NCBI GenBank assembly: GCA_964448135.1
Contig: CAYUVH010000006.1
Span: 1 to 64,000, forward strand
From: CAYUVH01 sp964448135
GTDB lineage: Bacteria; Verrucomicrobiota; Verrucomicrobiia; Limisphaerales; UBA8199
Reading direction: 5' to 3'
DNA length: 64,000 nucleotides
In this document: positions 17,139-26,050 of the stretch, piece by piece
Layout: the number at the start of each line of letters is the position of its first letter
Position numbering within the stretch: the stretch's first letter is position 1
Made by a program: the position numbers and the translations under genes
The notes under the pieces: model-generated
The model's database searches: none
The model's input: the letters and a program-made list of their open reading frames with translations, nothing else
What the model was told of the DNA's origin: nothing

Positions 17139-20100
17139 TTTAGATTGGCGGCAAATGTTGCAAGGTACTCATTCCATTGCCCGGGGGAAGTGATTTGACC
17201 GGCCTTCGACCAGCCGAAGCCGGCGTAGTGGACGGTCTGGCCGGCGGCGTCGGTGCGGGTCAGGAGCAGCGCGTGGCGCTCCTGGCTGTCGGGCGTGGTG
17301 AAGTCGCGCATGGCGGTGATGCGGGCCGGAGCGATGGCGACGCCAGTGCCGAGGCCGGTGTTTTGAATGGTTTCCCAGCAGGACATCCAGCCTTGCTCGG
17401 GATTGAGTGTGGGGTCGGCGCGGCCTTCGTGGGTGGTGACGCCGATGGCAATGTCGAGGGCGGCGGGTTTGCCGTCCTTCGTGAATGTGGATTCCGACTT
17501 GAACAGGCGCTGGCCGAGTTCGATGGTGACGCGCTTCACTTCCGAGAATTTCTCGCCATCCACATCGTAGTCATAGGTGAGTTCGAAAATGGATTTTTGC
17601 GGTTCGCGCGAGATGAGCTTCCAGGATTTGAACGGGCCGGAGATGTACATTTTGCTGTTCTTCCAGATGGCAGTGCCGCCGCAACCGCGCGAGCTGCCGA
17701 CGGAGTAGAGGTCGAGGCCTTCGCCGTGGTCGTCGTGGTAGGAGATGTGGCGCTCGGCTTCGCCGGAGTACCATTTATCAACGATCGGGTAGGGGACGCG
17801 CTTGGTCCAGCAGTCCACGCCGCTGTCCTCGATGCCGGGTTTGAAGGGCTGGCCGGCGGGGCGAATCGCGGGGCCGTAGGCGCGGAAGGCGACGAGATCG
17901 TTTTCCCAGGCGAAATCGTCTTTGCGCTCGGGAACGAAGCTGGCCCACGTGGCGGGAGTGTTTGCAGGGGCAGTGGTCTTGGAGCTGGTGGCGGCGGCAA
18001 CCGGCTTGCCACCGGTGAGCCAGATCGGTTGGGTGAAGGCGCCGTTGGCGGCGATGTCCCAGACTTCGAAGCGGACCCAGGTGCGATCCGTGAGGTCAAC
18101 GGGGAGGCGGAGTTTGCGCGCACCGAAGCTTTCGGTTTCGGAAAGGTCGATGCGCTGGCGGAAGACGTGCTGGCCGTCGCCGGAGACGACTTCGGCGAAG
18201 GCCAGCGGGAAAGTCCATTCGAGGCTGGCTTCGAGAATGGGTTGGGGCGTTTTGTCGATGTCGAGGGTCTGGCCGGATTCCTGGCCACCGATTTTGTAAT
18301 CAGGGATGAGCACTTCGCCGGATGTCACGAAGAAGCGGCCGCCGCGGAGAGTGTCGAGTATGGGTTGCCAGGATTCGCTGAAGCGCGGGAGGCGGTCGAG
18401 CTTTACGTAATTGATATTCATGTGGGCGTAGGTCTCGTAGTCGGGTTCCATGCGGAAGGTGTCCACCTCGCCGATGGCCTGTTTTTTGCGGCCCCAGTTG
18501 TTCATGTCATCGAGGAGATTGAGGACGCGCCAGCCGAGGGTGGGGCGCGAGAGATCGGCTTCCATGGCTTTCCACGCGGCGCCGAGAAAATGGTCGGAGT
18601 GAAAAAATGGGGTGTCCTTGTAAGCATCGGGAAAACCCATGGATGCCTTGATGCGGGCGTGGGCGGTCCACATGAGGCCGTTTTCCTTTTCCATGAGTTC
18701 GAGCACTTCGGCGGGCGTGCCGGGATGATAGACGGTGCCGAAGCCTTCGACGGTTTCCACGAAGGGTTTGCCGGCGGGATGGTTGAGCGTCCAGTAAATC
18801 GGTTTGGGGAAAAGACTGATCCAATGGCCGCCGAGTTGGATGTTCGGTTCCTCGCCGGGGAGGATGAGGAGTTGATCGTCGGAGAGGCGGGCGCACTCCG
18901 CGTGCATGGTTTTGAGATTGATGAGGCGCTGGGCCTCGGGGGTTTTGGAGCCGTCGGTGTAATGGAATTCGGCGAGGTGGGCGATGTTCACGCCGCGGGC
19001 TTTGAAGGTTTTGACGAAGCCGGGTACCTCGAGGCCTTTGGGAATGCCGGTGGTGGATTGTTCCTTCTGCTTGCGGAGGAATTCCTGGGTGTGTTCAACG
19101 TGAAAGTGGCTGGTGAAGGTTTTGTAGCCGGGGAGCGGTTTGAAATGATCGCCGCGGGTGTATTGCATGACCTGGGCGAGCGCGTTCGCGGCGTCGCCGG
19201 CGTCAAGCAGGTAGAAGACGCCGAGGTGCTGCTGGGTGTTCGGAGGGGCGTTGAACCAGGGGACGTGGCGTTTGTCGCCGGTGGGCGATTGGCGGATGCC
19301 GAAGCCCCATTCCTTGATGAGCGCGCTGTAGTCGCGGCCGTGCCAGACGAACTTCAGATTGTAGGCTTCGTCGAGCGGGTAGAAGAATTGATGCGGTGCG
19401 GGGAAGGCGGCGAGGGAGCCGGACTTGGTTTCCATCACGATGGCGCGGCCGGCGACGGCGATTTCTCTGGCGGCGGCGGAAGGATCGAGCGGGCGGCGCT
19501 GGAGTTTTCCTTCGACGCCGTTCCACGCGACGGATTGCGCGGCGGGCGTGGCGCTGACGAGGCCGGTATCGTAGATGATGGCGCGGCCATCTTGCTGGGT
19601 AGCGAGGACGACTTCAGCGTGGATGAGTGGGCTGTTGCGATAGAAGGTGAAGCGTTGGTCACCGGAGAATGAGGAGGAGGCGGCGGCGGCGAGGCTGATG
19701 GTGGTGCGCGTGCCCTGGGTGGTGATTTTGAGGTGGCGCGCGCCGAGTTTCACCAGGAAGGTTTCGTGCGGGCGGAGGGGCGGATCGTCAAAAAAGGCAA
19801 CCCAGCCGGCGGGATTTTTCAGGTCGCGCTCGCCGATGGTGAGGAGCGTGACGGGATTCAGATCCTGCGCGATGCTTTTGCCGGCGATGCCGAGAGAGGT
19901 GATGAGGGGTTTGGATTCATCGAGGTTGAAGATGGCGGAGCCGGATTGGTCGGCGGAGATGGGCCAGGTCACGCGGACTTCGTCGCCGGACTGGATGACC
20001 GCGATGCCGTTGTCCGCCGGATTCATCGGCGGACGCGCAGGGAGCGCGTCCTGCGCGAGGGAGGTCAGGGCGAGAAAGAGCGAGGCGGCTAAAAGCCGCG

Positions 20101-20218
20101 AAGGCCGTAATTTCAGATTTGAAATTTGATCCCCCTTTGACCGGGACGGGAATTTCAAAAGAGGCATGATGCGCCCGGGCCGAAGCAGGACACTACTGAA
20201 AATATCGGTGATTTTCAT
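17135..20218 (-). CDS. Secreted PHP-like + DUF4861 protein of a uronate locus
   Basis: A 1027-residue exported protein. A signal peptide lies at about residues 36-57 (RLLAASLFLALTSLAQ); Met18 (20167) may be the true start. A beta-rich region (60-340) is followed by a module at about 355-735 with PHP-like putative metal residues: HFH 371-373, EFH 417-419, PGEE 454-457, HW 465-466, AH 519-520, GEVDTF 583-588. The last 260 residues (about 765-1020) match DUF4861, with WENDLVAFRAYGP and GVDCWTKRVPYPIVDKWY; DUF4861 proteins occur in pectin and other uronate loci. No catalytic activity is established from sequence. The gene overlaps kduI by four bases, strongly linking it to uronic acid release outside the cytoplasm. 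Confidence 0.85.
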   Translation of the reverse strand: MKITDIFSSVLLRPGRIMPLLKFPSRSKGDQISNLKLRPSRLLAASLFLALTSLAQDALPARPPMNPADNGIAVIQSGDEVRVTWPISADQSGSAIFNLDESKPLITSLGIAGKSIAQDLNPVTLLTIGERDLKNPAGWVAFFDDPPLRPHETFLVKLGARHLKITTQGTRTTISLAAAASSSFSGDQRFTFYRNSPLIHAEVVLATQQDGRAIIYDTGLVSATPAAQSVAWNGVEGKLQRRPLDPSAAAREIAVAGRAIVMETKSGSLAAFPAPHQFFYPLDEAYNLKFVWHGRDYSALIKEWGFGIRQSPTGDKRHVPWFNAPPNTQQHLGVFYLLDAGDAANALAQVMQYTRGDHFKPLPGYKTFTSHFHVEHTQEFLRKQKEQSTTGIPKGLEVPGFVKTFKARGVNIAHLAEFHYTDGSKTPEAQRLINLKTMHAECARLSDDQLLILPGEEPNIQLGGHWISLFPKPIYWTLNHPAGKPFVETVEGFGTVYHPGTPAEVLELMEKENGLMWTAHARIKASMGFPDAYKDTPFFHSDHFLGAAWKAMEADLSRPTLGWRVLNLLDDMNNWGRKKQAIGEVDTFRMEPDYETYAHMNINYVKLDRLPRFSESWQPILDTLRGGRFFVTSGEVLIPDYKIGGQESGQTLDIDKTPQPILEASLEWTFPLAFAEVVSGDGQHVFRQRIDLSETESFGARKLRLPVDLTDRTWVRFEVWDIAANGAFTQPIWLTGGKPVAAATSSKTTAPANTPATWASFVPERKDDFAWENDLVAFRAYGPAIRPAGQPFKPGIEDSGVDCWTKRVPYPIVDKWYSGEAERHISYHDDHGEGLDLYSVGSSRGCGGTAIWKNSKMYISGPFKSWKLISREPQKSIFELTYDYDVDGEKFSEVKRVTIELGQRLFKSESTFTKDGKPAALDIAIGVTTHEGRADPTLNPEQGWMSCWETIQNTGLGTGVAIAPARITAMRDFTTPDSQERHALLLTRTDAAGQTVHYAGFGWSKAGQITSPGQWNEYLATFAANLK

Positions 20219-20870
20219 TGCCGGCGTTAATATGCGTTAGAGAGGTTTTCGAATGGGGCGCCAACCGCCGGGCGGAAAAAAATAAGAACGTTGTACCTTT
20301 CGCGAAATTAGGCGTCTTTTCGAGCATTTTGACTGTACCTTTGGCGTAATTTGAGCGTCCTTGGGTGTACCTTACGTGGCTTTAGGTGACTTTTGGAGTT
20401 GGCTGACGATTGCGGGCCACGGGCGGCGGCGTTTGGGCTGCCTGCTTCCGGGGAGCGTTCAGGTTGGTTGCATGAGACAGGACGGGGACCAAAGGCAGGC
20501 GGTTTTGCCGCCGGTTCTCCGGCCGTACTCAGGCCGTTTTTCGCTGCATTTGAGCGTGGCAGATCCATATCGTTTCGCGCGTGTTTCACCCAAGGCTCCA
20601 GCTCCGCTTCGCTTCCTCGCGAGACGCAGGTAAACTGGTCCAACTTCGCCCAAGGCACGGTATGATGTCCGCACGGACGATCGGCTGAGTCAACCGGCGA
20701 TTCCAGGGTGAGAAATCCCTCCGGAGGCAGAGTGCCATGCCTTGGACAGGAGTCAAGGGGTGGATGCCAAATAACGAGATGCACCCGGCGCCAGACGGAG
20801 GGCTTTGCGCATGAAGTGTGCGACGGAACTCCAATGGTCCCGATAACGGTAAATCTCAAGCACTTCGGAC
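20219..20870. other. Long spacer upstream of the PHP/DUF4861 gene
   Basis: No convincing gene. A 640-residue minus-strand frame crosses it, but its composition is arginine-rich and it continues as a shadow of the adjacent coding gene. The stretch near 20280-20390 is A/T-richer and is the best place for the promoter of the kdu operon, though no clear -35/-10 pair was identified. Confidence 0.5.
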
Positions 20871-20900
20871 GCGCTGCGGCTGGTGACAGCCGCGCTCCGG
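20871..20900. repeat. REP-like palindrome (GCTGCGGCTGG family), copy 1
   Basis: GCGCTGCGGCTGG followed by TGACAGCCGCGCTCCGG. GCGGCTG (20876-20882) and CAGCCGC (20887-20893) form a 7-bp stem with a four-base loop. Closely similar sequences occur at 25912-25971 and 42524-42551, also between genes. Confidence 0.6.
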
Positions 20901-20963
20901 GACTTTTTGTGCAGAGCCAAGAGCGGAGAGAGAGTAGGAAAGTAGAAACGAGTGAGTTCAGCC

Positions 20964-21042
20964 GTCCCTGCGGGACTTGGGGTTTCTGCGATACTAACCC
21001 AACCTTGAAAGGTTGGGCTATTTTCGGATGTCCCTCCGGGAC
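20964..21042. repeat. Cluster of three short hairpins downstream of the PHP/LamG gene
   Basis: Two near-identical palindromes, GTCCC-TGC-GGGAC (20964-20976) and GTCCC-TCC-GGGAC (21030-21042), flank a perfect hairpin CCCAACCTT-GA-AAGGTTGGG (20998-21017). The cluster begins 21 bases beyond the stop of the minus-strand gene that ends at 21063, so it lies in that transcript's 3' region. The layout resembles a bacterial interspersed mosaic (REP-type) element; it could also stabilise or end the transcript. Confidence 0.65.
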
Positions 21043-21062
21043 AAAATGAGTGAAGGCCATGA

Positions 21063-24000
21063 TCAGTGGAGCGTCGTGCCCGGAGAGGTGTAGAGCAGGT
21101 TCACCTGGTTGGTGGTGAGAGCGGCGTCGTAGAGTTGGAGGTCGTCGAGGAGGCCCTTGTAGAAGCGGGAGCCGGTGGTGCCGTTGCCGATGTCGAGGGC
21201 GGCGGCGCCGGCGCGGTCTTCGTCGGAGTTGCTGAGGCCGGAGGCGACGAGTTGGGCATCCACGAAAATCTTCATGGCGCGGGTAGTTTGATCCCAGGTC
21301 GTGACGATGTGGTGCCAGTTGCCGTCGTTGACGGCGGCAGAGGTGATGGTGAGGTTGGCGCCTTCGGAGCCGCCACCGATGCCGAAGGCGATGGCGTTGC
21401 CGGTCATGGTGATGCCCCAATCGGTGGCGACGCCGCCGACTTCGGCGTCGGCAATGCCCGCGCCGTTGAACCATTGATCGCCGGGGTTGGCGACCTGCGT
21501 GAAACTGGTTTTGAGCCAGAAGGAGGCGCTGAAACTGCCGATGACGGGATTTGCATTGCATTGAACGGCGCTGTTCGTGCCGTCGAAGCGCGCGGCGGAA
21601 CTGCCTTCCTTGCTGTCGTTGGTGTAGGTCACTGAGACGGGCGTGGTGACGAGGCTGGCGGGGCCGAGGTCGTTGGCATTGCCATTGAAAGGGAAGCGGG
21701 CGAGGAGATTCGCGGACGATTCGAGACGGTTTACGCGATAGAAGCGGTGCGTCAGCACCGGCGGCGGATAGTCGGTGTAGCCGAGCTCGAACACGCCGGG
21801 GCCGGCGAGCAGGTTGCTGGCGAGAGTTTGAAAGGATGGCGGCAGCGCGGGCGTGGCGAAGACTTCGTAGGTGCGGCCAGGAATTGTGGGCCAGTGCAGT
21901 ACGAAACCGCCAGCCGCGGCCTGGGCGAGGGCGGATTGGAAGGCGGGGGTGGATTCGAGGACATCGAGGACGCCGTTGGCGTTGTCGTCGCGGATATTGG
22001 CGACGGGCACCGCGAGAAATTCGCTGGCCTCGATGTTGGCGTTGGTGTTGCCGGGTGGAATCTGGGAAGGGGGAACTAGCGCGCCGCCGTTGCCGGGAGC
22101 GTAGCGTGCGAGCGCGAGATAAATGGTGGACGGCGTGGAGCCAAACACTTGGGACAGGTCGAGAGTGCCTTCCATGAAGCCGCTGGAGACGATGCCGGGG
22201 CCGCGGGCGTTTGAGCCGCCGTTGGTCCAACTGACGAGGTCGGTGGTACCGAGTTGGGAGAGCCAGGGTTTCGTAAGGGCGTTGAAGGCGACCAGGCCGG
22301 ATTTGCCGGCCGGCGCGGCGGCGAGGGAGGTGAGCGTGTCGGTAACCAAGATGAATTGGTCGTTCGTGTCAGTGACGGGCGCGGCGACGTAGAGGATATT
22401 GCCGCGGATGGCGGCGTAGAGACCGGCGCCGGCGGCGATTTGGTAATCGGTGCCGTCGAGCAATCCGTTCATCACGAAACCGCCGCTGACGGGATCCGAA
22501 TTAGTGACGGAGAAGCTGAGGGTCAGGGGTATGCCGGAGTTGGTGTCAAACCAGGGGGTGGCGGTGAGCGTGTGCTGGCCGAGGCCGAGCGCACTCGCGG
22601 TGTAGTCGTAGAAGGGGGAATCGCCGATGCCAGCAGTGATGCCGACGGTAGCGAGGGTGTAGGGCCATTGGGTGCGGGAGACTTCGTTGCCGTCGAGATT
22701 GATGGTCACGCGGTCCATGAGGAGCGGGCTGCTGTTGGCGCGGATGGTGAGATTTGCGGGCAGCGCAATGCGATCGAGCACAGCGCCGGCGGGAATGGGA
22801 TCGTAGCCGGGCACGGGAGAATCGGTATCGGCGTTTATCAGGGTGAAGCCGGCGATTTTTCCGGCGATGAAGGGCGGATTCACCGGCGGATTGAACCAGT
22901 GGATCTGGGTGAACGCGCCGTTGCGCGCGATGTCCCAGGCTTCGAAACGGACCCAATTGGCGGTGCTGAGATTGGCGGGGATCGAGATGGTGTTGGTTTC
23001 GAACTCGCGATAGCCGAGGAGCGATTGTTTGAGTTTGTGCACGCCATTCACGTCACTCCACGAGATCTCGGCGAAGGCGGGCGGGAAGTACCATTCGACC
23101 GTGGCGGTGACTCCGGTCGTGGTGGCGTTCCACGAGTGAACGAGCACTTCGCCGGTGGTGGTGAAGAAATCGCCGTTGCGGATGCAGTCCACGACCGTGG
23201 ACCAATTGGTCTTCGGCGGCATGGCGGGCAGCGCGAGATAATTCACGTTCATGTGCGCGTAAATCTCGTGCGTGGGATCAAGCGAGAAGGTGTCCACTTC
23301 GCCGAGCATGGCCTTGCGGAAGCCCCATTGCGCGGTGTCGTCCATCAACTGGAAACTCCGGAAGCCGAGGCGGTCCTTGGAGAGATCGGCGGGGAGGGCT
23401 TTCCAATCGCCGGCCTGGAAAGAGTCATCGAGGAAGAAGGCGGTGTTCGCGTAGGAATCGGGCGTTTGGCGGGAGGCTTTGGTGCGCGGGTGGGCAGCCC
23501 AGGCGATGCCGCCCTCGTCCCGGAGGAGTTGCGACATGCGGGTGGCGTCGCCGATCTGATACATGCGTGGGAAGGTGACGCCGTTGGTTACGAAGTTGGT
23601 GGAGGCGTAGGGACGGCTGCCCTGGCTGGGCCAACCGGTGAAATAGACGCGATGCGGGAACATGTAGGACCAGTGGCCGCCGAAGAAGTTGTTGTATTCC
23701 TCGCCGGGGATGATAAGGAAGTTGCTGTCGGAGTTGGCCTCGAAGAGATCGAACATGTCGTTGAGTTCGTCGAGGCGGTTGGTGAGGTCGTTGAACGGAT
23801 GGCCGGGGCCGTGGAATTCCATCGGCTGGAGAATCTGGAGGCCGATGGATTGCATGGTTTGCTTGAAGGGCGTGAGCGAGTCGCCGCCGGAACGGAAAGC
23901 GGTGGTGAACTCGGGATGAAAATGCTCGGCGAGCGTGTAATGGCCGGGAATGGATTTGAAAACGTCGCCGTGGGTGTAGGCGAGGGAATTGCTAAGCGTG

Positions 24001-25823
24001 TTCGAGGGAGTGTTTGTGTTGAAGAGGAGGAATGCGTCCATTTTCTGCAGCGAGCCTTCGGGAGCGTCCACCCAGGGACGGTAGCGGCCGTCGGCGGAGA
24101 AAGTCATTTTGGTGCCGATGAAAGTGCGGCCGGCCTGGAGGTAGCCCTGGTTGTCGCTTTGATCGGTGGGGTAGACGCAGGTGTGCGGCGGCGACATGAC
24201 GGCGATGGTGCCCTGGCCGTTCGTGACGGTGCCCATGATCGTGCGATGCTTCGCGACGACTTTGGCGGGTTCGCCGGGGACGGTTTGCGGGAGAGTGGCG
24301 GACACTTTGGTTTGGAACACGCCGGCGGAGTCTTTGTAGCTGACATTGGTGAAACCGCCGTAGAAAAGGGCGTCATATATATAGGCGACCCATGGCTGGT
24401 CCACGAGCATGTTGGCCTGGACGTGCAGGAAAGGTGATCCGTCGTAGAGATAGCAGACGAGCTTGCCGCCGAAGGGGCCGAGTTGAAGATCGGAAAATTC
24501 GAGGCGGACTCGGTTCGTGCTTTCGCTGATGACGCGGACGTTGTCGGCGTTCCAACTCGAGAGGTAGGAGACGGGTGTGGGCGAGTTGACGTCCACGGTA
24601 TCGAAGAAAACATAGAGCCAGCCCGCGGGCCGGGCGCGACTGCCGATGGTGACGCGGTATTTGCAATCGAGGTCCTGGGCGATGGTGGCGAAATTGCCGG
24701 CATTGGTGGAGGCTTCGAGGCGGTGCAGGAGCGGTTGGCCGAGGCCGAGGTTGAAATTGACGCGATACTGGCGGCCGGATTTGTCGGTCCAGGTGGCAAG
24801 AAGCGTGTTGGTGTTCGGTGAGGAAATGGCGACGGCGTTGTTGGTGTCGTAGGCGGAGAAATCCACGGTGGCGGCGTGGATGGGAGTAACGGAAACGTAG
24901 AGGGCGGGGCTCGTGTTGGTGCCGAACGCGTTGGTGACGATGACGTCGTAGCTGCCGGTGTCCGCGACGGCCGTCGCGGTGATGCTGAGGACGTTGCTGG
25001 TGACACCAGTACGGACGGGGGAGTTCGTGAGGATGACTCCGTCCTTGCGCCATTTGTAGCCGAACGGCGGAGTGCCGCTGACGGAGACGCTGAGGCTTAC
25101 CGGCGCGCCGACGATGACGTTGGTCGCCGGCGACGCGATGGGCTGCGCGGGCACGGGCGGCATGGCGGGAACGATGCCGTTGATCAGGATTTCATCGAGG
25201 CGGATTTTGCCGGCGTCGTTTTGGATCTGACCGAACACGCCGAAGCCCACGATGCTGCCCGACGGGAGCGTGTTCGAAAGAACGGATCCAAGCGTGAGCG
25301 TATTTGTGTTGAGCAACCGCCAGGCGCCGGTGACGGTGGTGAAACCGAAATAGTTCGAGGCCCACGCGGCGTTGGCGCTGGTGTCGTTCAAGGTCGCGGC
25401 GGAGACGTACCATTGATTGGTGATCTGGATGGCGATGCGTTCGGTGGAACCGGCGGCGTTGTTCTTGGTGAAGAAAACGACGTCGGTGACGGTGCGATTC
25501 ACGAGATTGGTCGAGACGTCGCGCCAGATGAAGACGTTGCTGACGGTGTTGCCCGCGCCCATCACGACGTAGCCGGGAGCACCGCTGCCAGCACCGGCGG
25601 GATTGTGCGAGATCGTGGGATAATTGCCGTTCGGCGTGCTGGTGGTGTAATCGGTCACAACGCCGTTGAAGAGCGCGCGGGCGTGCCAGCCGGGCTGGCC
25701 GCCGAGGGGGCTGTTGTCGGCGACGCTGGCGTCGAAGGATTCGAGGAGGAGTTGATCGGCGCGGGCGGGGATAACGCAGATCAGGAGAACAAGGGCGGTG
25801 ATGAGGGAGCGGGCGGCGGGCAA
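21063..25823 (-). CDS. Large secreted protein: beta module, Ig, PHP-like module, LamG
   Basis: About 1586 residues from a TTG at 25823 (MPAARSLITALVLLICVIPA, a good signal peptide). The frame is open back to an ATG at 26054, but that part crosses a repeat and looks non-coding. Domain order: repeated beta module 24-215 ending KIRLDEI; Ig-like domain about 225-312; a beta-rich region; a PHP-like module about 618-978 with HFH 634-636, EFH 669-671, PGEE 706-709, HW 717-718, AHPR 777-780 and GEVDTF 841-846; a linker region; and a LamG/concanavalin-like domain about 1372-1586. The PHP-like module is clearly homologous to that of the PHP/DUF4861 protein. Its role is unknown; binding and processing of a polysaccharide at the cell surface is a reasonable guess. 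Confidence 0.8.
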   Translation of the reverse strand: MPAARSLITALVLLICVIPARADQLLLESFDASVADNSPLGGQPGWHARALFNGVVTDYTTSTPNGNYPTISHNPAGAGSGAPGYVVMGAGNTVSNVFIWRDVSTNLVNRTVTDVVFFTKNNAAGSTERIAIQITNQWYVSAATLNDTSANAAWASNYFGFTTVTGAWRLLNTNTLTLGSVLSNTLPSGSIVGFGVFGQIQNDAGKIRLDEILINGIVPAMPPVPAQPIASPATNVIVGAPVSLSVSVSGTPPFGYKWRKDGVILTNSPVRTGVTSNVLSITATAVADTGSYDVIVTNAFGTNTSPALYVSVTPIHAATVDFSAYDTNNAVAISSPNTNTLLATWTDKSGRQYRVNFNLGLGQPLLHRLEASTNAGNFATIAQDLDCKYRVTIGSRARPAGWLYVFFDTVDVNSPTPVSYLSSWNADNVRVISESTNRVRLEFSDLQLGPFGGKLVCYLYDGSPFLHVQANMLVDQPWVAYIYDALFYGGFTNVSYKDSAGVFQTKVSATLPQTVPGEPAKVVAKHRTIMGTVTNGQGTIAVMSPPHTCVYPTDQSDNQGYLQAGRTFIGTKMTFSADGRYRPWVDAPEGSLQKMDAFLLFNTNTPSNTLSNSLAYTHGDVFKSIPGHYTLAEHFHPEFTTAFRSGGDSLTPFKQTMQSIGLQILQPMEFHGPGHPFNDLTNRLDELNDMFDLFEANSDSNFLIIPGEEYNNFFGGHWSYMFPHRVYFTGWPSQGSRPYASTNFVTNGVTFPRMYQIGDATRMSQLLRDEGGIAWAAHPRTKASRQTPDSYANTAFFLDDSFQAGDWKALPADLSKDRLGFRSFQLMDDTAQWGFRKAMLGEVDTFSLDPTHEIYAHMNVNYLALPAMPPKTNWSTVVDCIRNGDFFTTTGEVLVHSWNATTTGVTATVEWYFPPAFAEISWSDVNGVHKLKQSLLGYREFETNTISIPANLSTANWVRFEAWDIARNGAFTQIHWFNPPVNPPFIAGKIAGFTLINADTDSPVPGYDPIPAGAVLDRIALPANLTIRANSSPLLMDRVTINLDGNEVSRTQWPYTLATVGITAGIGDSPFYDYTASALGLGQHTLTATPWFDTNSGIPLTLSFSVTNSDPVSGGFVMNGLLDGTDYQIAAGAGLYAAIRGNILYVAAPVTDTNDQFILVTDTLTSLAAAPAGKSGLVAFNALTKPWLSQLGTTDLVSWTNGGSNARGPGIVSSGFMEGTLDLSQVFGSTPSTIYLALARYAPGNGGALVPPSQIPPGNTNANIEASEFLAVPVANIRDDNANGVLDVLESTPAFQSALAQAAAGGFVLHWPTIPGRTYEVFATPALPPSFQTLASNLLAGPGVFELGYTDYPPPVLTHRFYRVNRLESSANLLARFPFNGNANDLGPASLVTTPVSVTYTNDSKEGSSAARFDGTNSAVQCNANPVIGSFSASFWLKTSFTQVANPGDQWFNGAGIADAEVGGVATDWGITMTGNAIAFGIGGGSEGANLTITSAAVNDGNWHHIVTTWDQTTRAMKIFVDAQLVASGLSNSDEDRAGAAALDIGNGTTGSRFYKGLLDDLQLYDAALTTNQVNLLYTSPGTTLH

Positions 25824-25911
25824 AGGAATTTGAAATGTGAAATGTGAAATTTCAAAATTGCGGCTGGAGCTGCTGACTGAAGTCAGTCCCACACCGAGCG
25901 TGCCTTTGGGC

Positions 25912-25971
25912 GCGCTGCGGCTGGGGACCCGCCTTCGCCGGGCTACGGCGGGGCAGGCAGCCGCGCTCCGG
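25912..25971. repeat. REP-like palindrome (GCTGCGGCTGG family), copy 2
   Basis: Begins GCGCTGCGGCTGGGGAC and ends GGCAGCCGCGCTCCGG; the arms pair as in copy 1, but the loop is about 30 bases longer and contains a second internal hairpin (CCGCC...GGCGG). It lies upstream of the signal peptide of the PHP/LamG gene and argues against the longer N-terminal extension of that frame. Confidence 0.55.
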
Positions 25972-26050
25972 GGATGCGTGGCGGAGGCGCTGCCCAAGGC
26001 GCCTCCGCCACCTTTTTCACCCAACCCCAAGTTGCTGCAAAAACTGCAAA

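Noticed and set aside
17177..19672. 831-residue plus-strand open frame over the PHP/DUF4861 gene
   Set aside because: Gly/Ala/Glu-rich antisense shadow of a gene with clear domains; common in high-GC DNA.
20308..22230. 640-residue minus-strand open frame
   Set aside because: Arginine-rich, no motif, and its first part lies inside the well-supported PHP/LamG gene in another frame.
22254..24437. 727-residue plus-strand open frame over the PHP/LamG gene
   Set aside because: Antisense shadow with low-complexity composition and no motif.
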